This document shows positions 35,008 to 43,511 of a stretch of DNA of 64,000 nt, one piece after another. The position numbers and the translations under genes were made by a program. Below the pieces are notes generated by a model that was given only the letters and a program-made list of their open reading frames with translations, had not been told where the DNA came from and ran no database searches. Each line of letters begins with the position of its first letter. The first letter of the stretch is position 1. The stretch lies in assembly GCA_046289925.1 (NCBI GenBank), contig JBKBUN010000001.1, forward strand, positions 16,081 through 80,080. Direction: 5' to 3'. The stretch comes from Acidovorax_G sp046289925 (lineage in GTDB: Bacteria; Pseudomonadota; Gammaproteobacteria; Burkholderiales; Burkholderiaceae_C).

Positions 35008-36249
35008 TTATAAAGCGAGGTCATTCACCGCCAGAATGCCCATCAAAATCGAGACGATGATGGTGGCAATGACCAGCCCCATGACCAAGATGAGGGCAGG
35101 CTCCAGCAGGGTCAGCAGGCGTTTGATGCCGTTTTCCACGTCGCGGTTCAATATGTTGGCAAGTTCCAGCATCATCGGGCCGATACGCCCTGTTTCTTCG
35201 CCGACGCGGATCAGATTGATGGCCAGGGGCTCGAAAATGCCGGTGGCCACAGCCGCCTGCACCACACGCCCCCCTTCCTTGACGATGGGCGCCACCTTGG
35301 CTAGTGCCTGACGCAACACCACATTGCTGACGGTCTCTGTGGCGATGTGCACGGCGGCGAGCAAAGGCACACCGTTGCCTAGCAGTGTCCCCAGAGAGCG
35401 AGAGAACAGCGTGAGCTGGTACTTGAGCACCAGCGGCCCTACGAGTGGGAGCCCCAGAAGTCGCACTTGCCACCATTGCCGCCCGGCGGGTGTCTTCCAC
35501 CAACGCGCCACCCAGACGCCGACCAGGCCCAAGCCTGCGGCGATGAAAAGCCCATAACTCCGAAACACATCACCCGCCATCACCACCAACCGGGTCGGCA
35601 GCGGCAAGGCGTCGCCCATGTCGGCGAAAAGCTTCTGAAACTGCGGCACCACGAAACCCAACATGACCGTCACCGACAACACGGCAACCACCAGCAGGAT
35701 GGTGGGATAGATGGTGGCGGACACGACGTTGTCGCGCAGTGCACGCTGTCGCTCCATGTGCTCGACAAGGCGGTCGAGTACTGCCGACAGTTGGCCGCTG
35801 GCTTCACCCGAGCGGATCATGTTGACGTAGAAATCGCCAAAGAGATCCGGGTGCCTGGCAAGCGCGCGGCTCAACGGGGTGCCTGTCTTGACAGCGGCCA
35901 GCACGCCCTCCAGAAGAGTCCGCACACTGGCCTTGTAGCTCATTTCGATGAGCACGCGCAGAGCGTTGTCGAGCGCCAGTCCGGCGCGCAGCATGATGGC
36001 CAGCTCTGAGGTCAGAGTCAGCACATCGGCGGCGTTTGCAGGCCCGCGAGACGACCGCGAGGACGGCCGCTGAACGCCGATACCGGGTAATTCGCCCGAC
36101 ACGGCAGCACCAACCGTCGTCTCCAGCGCGATCGGCGTGAGCCCCTGCGCCCGCAATTGCCGCAGCAGGGCGGCTTCACTTGCGGCGCTGGTGCGGCCTT
36201 CCTGTACTTTGCCGGATGCCGACACCGCCTTCCATGCGAAATCAGGCAT
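35008..36249 (-). CDS. gspF: Type II secretion inner-membrane platform protein GspF
   Basis: A 413-residue polytopic protein with two repeated GspF/PilC cytoplasmic domains (LTSELAIMLRAGLALDNALR; LTLFSRSLGTLLGNGVPLLA) and three helices (TILLVVAVLSVTVMLGFVV; SYGLFIAAGLGLVGVWVAR; ALILVMGLVIATIIVSILMG). It couples the GspE motor to pseudopilus growth. The start MPDFAWKAV overlaps gspE by eight bases. Confidence 0.94.
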   Translation of the reverse strand: MPDFAWKAVSASGKVQEGRTSAASEAALLRQLRAQGLTPIALETTVGAAVSGELPGIGVQRPSSRSSRGPANAADVLTLTSELAIMLRAGLALDNALRVLIEMSYKASVRTLLEGVLAAVKTGTPLSRALARHPDLFGDFYVNMIRSGEASGQLSAVLDRLVEHMERQRALRDNVVSATIYPTILLVVAVLSVTVMLGFVVPQFQKLFADMGDALPLPTRLVVMAGDVFRSYGLFIAAGLGLVGVWVARWWKTPAGRQWWQVRLLGLPLVGPLVLKYQLTLFSRSLGTLLGNGVPLLAAVHIATETVSNVVLRQALAKVAPIVKEGGRVVQAAVATGIFEPLAINLIRVGEETGRIGPMMLELANILNRDVENGIKRLLTLLEPALILVMGLVIATIIVSILMGILAVNDLAL

Positions 36250-37969
36250 CGTTCTGGTCCTGGGTGACACGGGCCAGTTCGTCCAATGTGGTCACGCCGG
36301 CCGCAACTTTGCGAAGCCCGTCTTCATGCAGGCTCAACATGCCTCGATCGGCTGCCAAGCTGTGCAAGGCTGCGGCATCCCGGCCTTCGAGCACGGCCTG
36401 CCGCATGACGTCGTCCAGCACCAGCAACTCATGGATGCCTGTACGGCCGCGGTATCCGGTGCCACGGCAGTGATCGCAGCCTACGGCCTTGTACAAAGGC
36501 GCACCGGGCTGCATGAACCGCTCAAGCCCCGTCGCTTGCAGCAGATCTTGCGACGCGGGCTCAGACTGCTTGCATTGCTCGCACAAAGTACGCACCAGCC
36601 GCTGGGCCAGGACACCGTTGACAGCAGAGGTTATCAAATAACGCTCTACGCCCATGTCCTGCATGCGGATGACCGCACCTGCTGCCGTGTTGGTGTGCAG
36701 CGTGGACAGCACCAGATGCCCGGTCAGCGCCGACTGCACCGCGATCTGCGCCGTTTCCCCGTCGCGCATTTCGCCGATCATGATGATGTCGGGGTCCTGG
36801 CGCAGAATGGAGCGCAGTGCGTTCGCAAAAGTCAGATTGATCTGGGAATGGACCTGGATTTGATTGATGCCTTCGAGTTGGTACTCGACAGGGTCCTCCA
36901 CCGTGATGATCTTCTGCACGCTGGAATCGAGCTTGGACAAAGCCGCGTAAAGAGTCGTCGTCTTGCCGGAGCCGGTCGGGCCTGTGACCAGCAGGATGCC
37001 GTGTGGCCGCTCCAGAAGCTCACGAAACCGGGAGAGCGTGTCCTGCGCAAAGCCCATCGTGTCGAGTTCAAGGCGCACGCTGGCACGATCCAGCACACGC
37101 ATGACCACGCTCTCGCCGTGAACGGTGGGAACGGTGGACACACGCAGATCCAGCTCACGTCCTTTGACGCGGGTCTTGATACGCCCGTCCTGGGGCAAGC
37201 GTCGCTCGGCAATGTCGAGATGCGCAAGCAGTTTGATCCGCGAACTGACCGCTGCTCCATGGCGCGGCGCAATCACCTCGGCGTTGTGGATCACACCGTC
37301 GACTCGGTAACGCACATGCACACCATCGTCGAAAGGCTCCAAGTGGATATCGGACGCACGCAACTCCGTCACACGCCCAATGATGGTGTTGACCAGGCGA
37401 ATCACCGGCGCTTCGCTGGCCAGGTCTTTCAAATGCTCAACAAACTCGCCCGAATCAAACTCTCCGGCTACGCCTGATTCGCCTTCATCCGCTGCCCCAG
37501 GGTCGGACAGCGCGCGCTCGATATCGGACTCCAGAGCCAGATGGGGGCGCACTGCGCGGCCAGATGCCAGACGAAGAGCCTTGATAACAAATATATCCTG
37601 GGGTGTCGTCATGGCCACATCCAGAAAACGCTCGTCAAAACCCAGTACGCACACCCCGTGGGTCTGCAGGAAATCTGGCAACACCCCTGGCACCTCGGGC
37701 ATCACCGCCGGGAAGGCGTCTGCAGCCACAAAAGGGATTTCCAACTGCCGTGACAACGTCTGTGCAACATCCAGTTCCGACACCAAACCCAGTTGAATGA
37801 GCACACGCCCCAGCAGGCTGCCCATTTCAGCCTGCGCGGACAACGCCCGCTCCAGGTCGCGCGCGTTGATCTTCCCGGCCTCCAGGAGAAGTTCCCCCAG
37901 GCGTGGGCGGGATGCAGCGGGGTGTCCGGAGGGCTCTCCGGGACGGGTTTCAAGGAGTTCCGTGGTCAT
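36242..37969 (-). CDS. gspE: Type II secretion ATPase GspE
   Basis: A 575-residue hexameric secretion ATPase. The N-terminal N1E domain (RLGELLLEAGKINARDLERA) docks GspL. Walker A is GPTGSGKTTTLYAA; the Asp box is ITVEDPVEYQLEGINQIQVH; Walker B is ILRQDPDIIMIGEMRDGETA; the His box is HLVLSTLHTN. A tetracysteine zinc motif is CEQC then CDHC (about residues 495-540). The start MTTELLETR was chosen over an upstream reading without domain character. It is the first gene of the secretion operon; the divergent glycosidase-like gene begins 124 bases away, so a shared regulatory region is likely. Confidence 0.95.
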   Translation of the reverse strand: MTTELLETRPGEPSGHPAASRPRLGELLLEAGKINARDLERALSAQAEMGSLLGRVLIQLGLVSELDVAQTLSRQLEIPFVAADAFPAVMPEVPGVLPDFLQTHGVCVLGFDERFLDVAMTTPQDIFVIKALRLASGRAVRPHLALESDIERALSDPGAADEGESGVAGEFDSGEFVEHLKDLASEAPVIRLVNTIIGRVTELRASDIHLEPFDDGVHVRYRVDGVIHNAEVIAPRHGAAVSSRIKLLAHLDIAERRLPQDGRIKTRVKGRELDLRVSTVPTVHGESVVMRVLDRASVRLELDTMGFAQDTLSRFRELLERPHGILLVTGPTGSGKTTTLYAALSKLDSSVQKIITVEDPVEYQLEGINQIQVHSQINLTFANALRSILRQDPDIIMIGEMRDGETAQIAVQSALTGHLVLSTLHTNTAAGAVIRMQDMGVERYLITSAVNGVLAQRLVRTLCEQCKQSEPASQDLLQATGLERFMQPGAPLYKAVGCDHCRGTGYRGRTGIHELLVLDDVMRQAVLEGRDAAALHSLAADRGMLSLHEDGLRKVAAGVTTLDELARVTQDQNDA

Positions 37970-38093
37970 ACGTTGTCTGCGCAACAGGGAGGGGGGTCTG
38001 CGCGCTGTAAAGGCCAGCCGGTGTGGCGGCGCATGCAAGTGTAGCCGCCGTGCGTTAGCCAAGTTGCGCGCCTGCCGAGGCACACTGGAGGGC

Positions 38094-39989
38094 ATGCCCG
38101 ATCAACTAGAAGCTTCTGAGAACATCTGTGTGCACACGCCACTGCGCATTGCACAGTACTCCGCTGCCATCGCCGTTCTGGTCGCAGGCGCTGCGGGCGT
38201 CATGCTGCATGGACAACCTTGGGCACAAACCCACACTGCGGAGCGCTTGCTGCTGGCACCCATGATCGGTGTGCTGGAGCCCTGCATTCTCACGGGATTC
38301 CCCGAGGGTAACCGGAACGCGCCTGAGGATCTTGAGACTCTCTGCGCGGGCCCCGACGGATCGGCGGCCGCTCTGGTGGAAAGTACGCTCCAGGCCATCG
38401 ACGACAGGATATCGCCACCACGGTTTCCGGTGGGATATACGCTTGCAGTTCCCCTGCTGCATCTGTTTCGCCAAGAGGCGGGGCACTGGGTGATCGACAC
38501 TACAGTGCGAGACCGCTTCCTGCGGACGGTACAACACACGGATCGCCCAGTGGTGCTGTACCTCTTTTCGACCCACTTTTCGACGACGTCGCCTCTGGAA
38601 AAGTTACTGGCCGCCGATCCCCGCAACCTCGCAGAAACAGCGCAGGGGCCGATGGGCCCGGACCAGTACTACGGCGCGCCCATTCACCACTGGAGCGTTG
38701 CCCGGATGGACAACGACATCACACTGCGCCGCGAGCAGGCCGTCGATGCGCTGATGGCCGGCATCTGTGCGCTGCCTCCGAAAGACCGTCGCAAGATCCG
38801 CGCCGTCACCATATTGGGCGAGACACATCATTTTTTCCCGCAGTTTGAAACCGGCATGGGATTTGCACGCCCGTACCGTATGTCGGACTACTCCCGCGCG
38901 TCGCTTGAAGGCTTTCGACACTTTCTGCGCAAACGTTTCGGTGAGGTGGCAGCACTCAACCAAGCGCTCGGGAGCTCTTTTGCCGCCTTCGACGACGTGC
39001 CCGCACCGTCTCGCGATATCCGCAGCGAGACCCTCAGCCACGTTTTTGAACATCTGGATGGATTCGCCGGTGGTGTGCTGCCCGTCAGCGGCTGGATGCA
39101 TGCGCCAGACGAACCGGTCGTCACCTTGCAGTTGTGGCGCAATGGCGCCCTGGAGGCCACGACGCACAACCATCTGAACCGGCAGGATGTGCTGGAGGCA
39201 AAGCCCGAGTTGGGCCATGCGCTGACCGGCTGGCGCTGGGACTTGGACGTACGTCACTGGCCCCGAGGCCAGCATCGTCTCGACATCTACGCCAAGACCC
39301 GGCAAGGCCTCCACCATCTGGGCACACGGCATGTGACCTACATGGAGCGCGATCAACAACCGGTGCTGCCGCAACCGGTGCGTCCACTCCCCGCAGCGCT
39401 CCCCCCCCCCGCGCACTGGTCTTTTGCGTGGGATCACCCGGCTGAGGCGCTGGATGTCTTCTACAACCCGCTGGTTCCGCTGTGGCACGCGTTCCGCGAA
39501 GAGCAGGTGCGCGACTATCTCCAGCATTTTGCGCAGCGGGCACGGCAGGCATGCCCATCACTGGCTGCGCCGATGTCGACCCACCAGATCTTCCCCTACG
39601 CCAACCCGAGTTGGGATGCGCACAAGTTCGCCGTGGGGGCGTCACTCGACCGCAGCAGCGGTCTTGCGCTCGGCGTGAGTCTGTATGGTGAAGCCGCCTA
39701 TGGGTCGTCGTTCAAGCGTTGGTGGGCTGCCAGCGCGCACCGCAGCTACGGCGTGACAGAGTTTCACCCGCTGAAACCTCTGACCGCCAAGGAACTTCAC
39801 GCCGTCCTGGCTGCCCACGAACGCCAGGGGGCACGGTTCGTGTCGTTTTTTCTGGAGCCCCGCTGGCAAGGGCGTCTGCTCGAACGTGGTCACAACCCCT
39901 TTTCCTTCGACCCGGATAACACCGCACATGCGTCTGACGTGCTGTACCGCTCCACGCAGCAGTTGCTTCAAGGACGCCCGAATCCCTGA
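38094..39989 (+). CDS. Predicted exported GH42-like glycoside hydrolase
   Basis: A 631-residue protein. A hydrophobic N-terminal segment (RIAQYSAAIAVLVAGAAGVM, about 18-37) is a signal anchor or uncleaved signal. The middle part resembles the (beta/alpha)8 barrel of GH42-type glycosidases: VLYLFSTHFSTTSPLEKLL, VTILGETHHFFPQFETG with a candidate acid/base Glu, FRHFLRKRFGEVAALNQALG (very GH42-like) and later YGVTEFHPLKPLTAKEL with a candidate nucleophile Glu. A beta-sandwich-like insertion (GWMHAPDEPVVTLQLWRNGA) lies between them. GGAGG precedes the ATG. It is divergent from gspE, making it a candidate type II secretion substrate. Hydrolase class is inferred from pattern; substrate unknown. Confidence 0.65.
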   Translation: MPDQLEASENICVHTPLRIAQYSAAIAVLVAGAAGVMLHGQPWAQTHTAERLLLAPMIGVLEPCILTGFPEGNRNAPEDLETLCAGPDGSAAALVESTLQAIDDRISPPRFPVGYTLAVPLLHLFRQEAGHWVIDTTVRDRFLRTVQHTDRPVVLYLFSTHFSTTSPLEKLLAADPRNLAETAQGPMGPDQYYGAPIHHWSVARMDNDITLRREQAVDALMAGICALPPKDRRKIRAVTILGETHHFFPQFETGMGFARPYRMSDYSRASLEGFRHFLRKRFGEVAALNQALGSSFAAFDDVPAPSRDIRSETLSHVFEHLDGFAGGVLPVSGWMHAPDEPVVTLQLWRNGALEATTHNHLNRQDVLEAKPELGHALTGWRWDLDVRHWPRGQHRLDIYAKTRQGLHHLGTRHVTYMERDQQPVLPQPVRPLPAALPPPAHWSFAWDHPAEALDVFYNPLVPLWHAFREEQVRDYLQHFAQRARQACPSLAAPMSTHQIFPYANPSWDAHKFAVGASLDRSSGLALGVSLYGEAAYGSSFKRWWAASAHRSYGVTEFHPLKPLTAKELHAVLAAHERQGARFVSFFLEPRWQGRLLERGHNPFSFDPDNTAHASDVLYRSTQQLLQGRPNP

Positions 39990-40013
39990 ACCAAGCACTT
40001 GCTCGCGGATCGC

Positions 40014-40559
40014 TCAGGCAAAAAACTCCGCGTCCTGCCACAGCGGCGCCGCCGCGTCCTTGCCCGACAACTGCGGCGCTCCGTCAAAAGGCCACTCGAT
40101 GCCGATGTGAGGGTCGTCCCACCGCACCGCGCGCTCATGGGCGGGGGCATAGTAGTCGGTGGTCTTGTAGAGAAAGTCCGCCGTCTCGCTGAGCACCACA
40201 AAGCCGTGGGCAAAACCCGGTGGAACCCAGAGCTGGTGCTGGTTATCCTCGCTCAACTCGGCCCCCACCCAGCGGCCGAAGGTGGGTGATGAGCGGCGCA
40301 TGTCCACTGCCACATCAAATACCCGGCCGCGGGCGACGCGCACCAGCTTGCCCTGGGCCTGACGGATCTGGTAGTGCAGCCCACGCAGCACCCCACGGGC
40401 GCTGCGGCTGTGGTTGTCCTGCACGAACTGATACTGGGTGCCCGTGACCTCGTCAAAGGCTTTCTGGTTGAAGCTTTCGAAGAAGAATCCACGGCTATCA
40501 CCGAACACCTGAGGTTCGATGAGCACCACTTCGGGGATGGCGAGGCGCGTTGCCTTCAT
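40014..40559 (-). CDS. rfbC: dTDP-4-dehydrorhamnose 3,5-epimerase
   Basis: A 181-residue RmlC-family cupin that epimerises dTDP-4-keto-6-deoxyglucose at C3 and C5. Landmarks: DSRGFFFESFNQKAFDEVTG, QDNHSRSARGVLRGLHYQ with the catalytic His, KLVRVARGRVFDVAVDMRRS, WVPPGFAHGFVVLSE, and YYAPAHERAVRWDDPHIGIE with the catalytic Tyr region. It is last in rfbBDAC; its ATG shares a base with the rfbA stop. It converges on the glycosidase-like gene, with 24 bases between stops. Confidence 0.97.
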   Translation of the reverse strand: MKATRLAIPEVVLIEPQVFGDSRGFFFESFNQKAFDEVTGTQYQFVQDNHSRSARGVLRGLHYQIRQAQGKLVRVARGRVFDVAVDMRRSSPTFGRWVGAELSEDNQHQLWVPPGFAHGFVVLSETADFLYKTTDYYAPAHERAVRWDDPHIGIEWPFDGAPQLSGKDAAAPLWQDAEFFA

Positions 40560-41443
40560 CAATAGACCTTTTCTTTGAGCAAGCGCTGCAGGTACTGGCC
40601 GTAGCCGTTCTTGGCCAGGGGGGCGGCTAGCTTCTCAAGCTGCGCGGCGTCGATCCAGCCGTTGCGCCAGGCGATTTCTTCGGGGCAGGCGATCTTCAGG
40701 CCCTGGCGGTGTTCCAGCGTGGCGATGAATTGTCCGGCCTCCAGCAGGCTTTCGTGCGTGCCTGTGTCGAGCCACGCGTAGCCCCGGCCCATGATCTCCA
40801 CGCTCAGTTGCCCCTGCTCCAGGTACAGGCGGTTCAGGTCGGTGATTTCCAGTTCGCCCCGGGCAGACGGTTTGAGGCGTTGGGCCAGTTCCACCACTTG
40901 GGCGTCGTAGAAGTACAGACCCGTCACCGCGTAACTGGAGCGTGGCTGCGCAGGCTTTTCTTCGATGCTGAGCACCCGGCCGGTTGCGTCGAACTCCGCC
41001 ACGCCGTAGCGCTCGGGATCGTTCACGTGGTAGGCAAACACGCTGGCACCCTGCGTGCGGGACATGGCGTGGCCCAGCAGCTCATGGAAATCATGGCCGT
41101 AGAAAATGTTGTCGCCCAGCACGAGGGCGCTGGGGCTGCCCGCCAGGAAGGCCTCGCCGATCAGGAACGCCTGGGCCAAACCGTCTGGGCTGGGCTGCAC
41201 GGCGTACTGCAGGTTCAACCCCCATTGGTGACCGTTGCCCAATAGCTGTTCAAAGCGCGGGGTGTCTTGCGGGGTGCTGATGAGAAGGATGTCCCGGATG
41301 CCTGCCAGCATCAGTGTGCTCAGCGGGTAGTACACCATGGGCTTGTCGTACACCGGCAGCAGTTGTTTGCTGATGGCCAGCGTGGCCGGGTGTAAACGGG
41401 TGCCGGAACCTCCGGCGAGGATGATGCCTTTGCGTGCGTTCAT
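40559..41443 (-). CDS. rfbA: Glucose-1-phosphate thymidylyltransferase
   Basis: A 294-residue RmlA enzyme making dTDP-glucose from dTTP and glucose-1-phosphate. The N-terminal nucleotide motif is GIILAGGSGTRLHPATLAIS, then KQLLPVYDKPMVYYPLSTLM, LVLGDNIFYGHDFHELL with the metal-binding Asp, and IEEKPAQPRSSYAVTGLYFY. Length and motifs match the short RmlA class, which is feedback-inhibited by dTDP-rhamnose. It overlaps rfbD by four bases. Confidence 0.97.
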   Translation of the reverse strand: MNARKGIILAGGSGTRLHPATLAISKQLLPVYDKPMVYYPLSTLMLAGIRDILLISTPQDTPRFEQLLGNGHQWGLNLQYAVQPSPDGLAQAFLIGEAFLAGSPSALVLGDNIFYGHDFHELLGHAMSRTQGASVFAYHVNDPERYGVAEFDATGRVLSIEEKPAQPRSSYAVTGLYFYDAQVVELAQRLKPSARGELEITDLNRLYLEQGQLSVEIMGRGYAWLDTGTHESLLEAGQFIATLEHRQGLKIACPEEIAWRNGWIDAAQLEKLAAPLAKNGYGQYLQRLLKEKVY

Positions 41444-42345
41444 AGCGTCTCTTGCAGCATGCGGGCCACGCCTTGCTGCCAGTGAGGCAAGCGCAGGCCG
41501 AACGTGGACTGAAGCTTGTCGGCGGCCAGGCGCGAATTGTGCGGTCGTACGGCGGGCGTGGGGAAGGCGCTGGTGGGCACAGGGGCCACTTCGGATACCT
41601 TCCAGGGCAGGTCTGGCCGCAGGGCGCGCGCCTGGTCGATGACGAAGCGCGCGTAGCGGTTCCAGGTGGTCTCGCCCTGCGCCACCAGGTGATAGAGGCC
41701 TCCGTCCTGCGGGCTGCGCAGCAAGTGGCGCACGGCATGTGCCGTGACATCGGCCAGCAGTTCAGCCCCCGTGGGAGCGCCCCACTGGTCGTCGATGACG
41801 GTCAGGCGCTCGCGCTCCTGGGCCAGGCGCAGCATGGTCTTGGCAAAGTTGCCGCCGCGGGCGGCGTACACCCAGCTGGTGCGCAGAATCAGGTGCTGGC
41901 AACCAGACGCCTGGATCGCACGCTCTCCCTCCAGCTTGGTGCGACCGTACACCGACAGCGGGGCCGGTGTGTCCCCCTCCCGCCACGGACGTTCGCCACT
42001 GCCGTCAAACACATAGTCGGTGCTGTAGTGCACCAGCCAGGCACCGATGCGTGCGGCGGCTTCCGCCAGCACTGCGGGAGCGGTGGCGTTGATCGTGCGG
42101 GCCAGATCGGGTTCGCTCTCGGCCTTGTCCACCGCGGTGTGGGCGGCGGCGTTGACGATGAGCTGCGGAGCCAGCGCCCGAACCGTTGCGGCCAGCTCGT
42201 CGGGACGCGTGAAATCACCGCAGAAGTCGGTGCTGTCATGGTCCAGGGCCGTGACCTCTCCCAGTGGCGCGAGGCTTCGCTGAAGCTCCCAGCCCACCTG
42301 CCCGCCCTTGCCGAGCAGCAGGATGCGCAGCGGCGCGCCGCTCAT
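41440..42345 (-). CDS. rfbD: dTDP-4-dehydrorhamnose reductase
   Basis: A 301-residue extended SDR (RmlD) that makes dTDP-L-rhamnose with NAD(P)H. Landmarks: LRILLLGKGGQVGWELQRSL (cofactor site), LIVNAAAHTAVDKAESEPDL, VHYSTDYVFDGSGERPWREG (Ser/Tyr region), LSVYGRTKLEGERAIQ with the catalytic YxxxK, and DQWGAPTGAELLAD. The start MSGAPLRI overlaps the rfbB stop (ATGA). Confidence 0.96.
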   Translation of the reverse strand: MSGAPLRILLLGKGGQVGWELQRSLAPLGEVTALDHDSTDFCGDFTRPDELAATVRALAPQLIVNAAAHTAVDKAESEPDLARTINATAPAVLAEAAARIGAWLVHYSTDYVFDGSGERPWREGDTPAPLSVYGRTKLEGERAIQASGCQHLILRTSWVYAARGGNFAKTMLRLAQERERLTVIDDQWGAPTGAELLADVTAHAVRHLLRSPQDGGLYHLVAQGETTWNRYARFVIDQARALRPDLPWKVSEVAPVPTSAFPTPAVRPHNSRLAADKLQSTFGLRLPHWQQGVARMLQETL

Positions 42346-43415
42346 GCTGCCGCCCCAGCCTCTGCGTATTGGGTTTGCACCCACTGACGATAGGCCCCGG
42401 TCTGCACCTGGGCCACCCAGTCGGCGTTGTCCAGATACCAGCGCACCGTTTTGCGGATGCCGGTCTCGAAAGTCTCTGCTGGCTTCCAGCCCAGTTCGCG
42501 CTCGATCTTGCGGGCGTCAATCGCATACCGGCGGTCGTGTCCCGGCCGATCTTTCACATAGGTGATCTGGGTGCGGTAGCTCTGCCCGTCGCTGCGGGGT
42601 CGCAGTTCATCAAGCAGCGTACAGATGGTGTGGACGATCTCGATATTGGGCTTTTCGTTCCAGCCGCCCACGTTGTAGGTCTCGCCCGGCTGCCCGGCCT
42701 CCAGCACGCGGCGGATGGCGCTGCAGTGGTCGCGCACATAGAGCCAGTCGCGGATCTGCTGACCGTCGCCATACACCGGCAGCGACTTGCCCGCGAGGGC
42801 GTTCACGATCATCAGCGGAATCAGCTTCTCGGGAAAGTGATAGGGCCCATAGTTGTTGCTGCAGTGGGTGGTGAGTACCGGCAGGCCGAAGGTGTGGTGC
42901 CAGGCACGCACCAGATGGTCCGACGCCGCCTTGCTGGCGCTGTAGGGGCTGTTGGGCTCGTAGCGGTGCTGCTCTGTAAACGCGGGCGCTGCGGCCTCGA
43001 GCGAGCCATACACCTCGTCCGTGGAGACATGCAGCAAGCGGAAGGCTGCGCGCGCCGCGTCGTCCAGCCCCGCCCAATGGCCGCGCACCGATTCCAGCAG
43101 ACGGAACGTGCCTACCACGTTGGTCTGGATGAAGTCTTCCGGACCGTGGATGGATCGGTCCACATGCGACTCGGCCGCAAAGTTGATGACCGCACGGGGC
43201 CGGTGCTGCGCGAGCAACTGCCCCACCAGCGCGGTATCGCCGATATCGCCTTGCACAAAGATGTGCCGTGCATCGCTCTGCAGGCTGGCAAGGTTATGCA
43301 GGTTGCCAGCGTAGGTGAGCTTGTCGAGATTGACGACCGGCTCGTCATAGTGCGCGAGCCAGTCCAGCACGAAGTTGGCGCCGATGAAGCCGGCGCCGCC
43401 AGTGACCAAAATCAT
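42342..43415 (-). CDS. rfbB: dTDP-glucose 4,6-dehydratase
   Basis: A 357-residue extended SDR (RmlB), first of the rhamnose operon. Landmarks: MILVTGGAGFIGANFVLDW, VINFAAESHVDRSIHGPEDF, LLHVSTDEVYGSLEAAAPAF, SPYSASKAASDHLVRAW with the catalytic Tyr and Lys, NNYGPYHFPEKLIPLMIVNA and DWLYVRDHC. The start is set by the Rossmann strand. The operon makes dTDP-L-rhamnose, presumably for the rhamnosyltransferase-like genes of the polysaccharide locus. A reductase gene ends 96 bases upstream on the same strand. Confidence 0.97.
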   Translation of the reverse strand: MILVTGGAGFIGANFVLDWLAHYDEPVVNLDKLTYAGNLHNLASLQSDARHIFVQGDIGDTALVGQLLAQHRPRAVINFAAESHVDRSIHGPEDFIQTNVVGTFRLLESVRGHWAGLDDAARAAFRLLHVSTDEVYGSLEAAAPAFTEQHRYEPNSPYSASKAASDHLVRAWHHTFGLPVLTTHCSNNYGPYHFPEKLIPLMIVNALAGKSLPVYGDGQQIRDWLYVRDHCSAIRRVLEAGQPGETYNVGGWNEKPNIEIVHTICTLLDELRPRSDGQSYRTQITYVKDRPGHDRRYAIDARKIERELGWKPAETFETGIRKTVRWYLDNADWVAQVQTGAYRQWVQTQYAEAGAAA

Positions 43416-43511
43416 GGGAAAGGGCGGTGCGATGCGCCTTGCGGCAAAGCGCAGATTATCCCACCCTGACCACGCGTGCGCCGCCCGCACACCGGGCGGC
43501 GGACACAGGCC

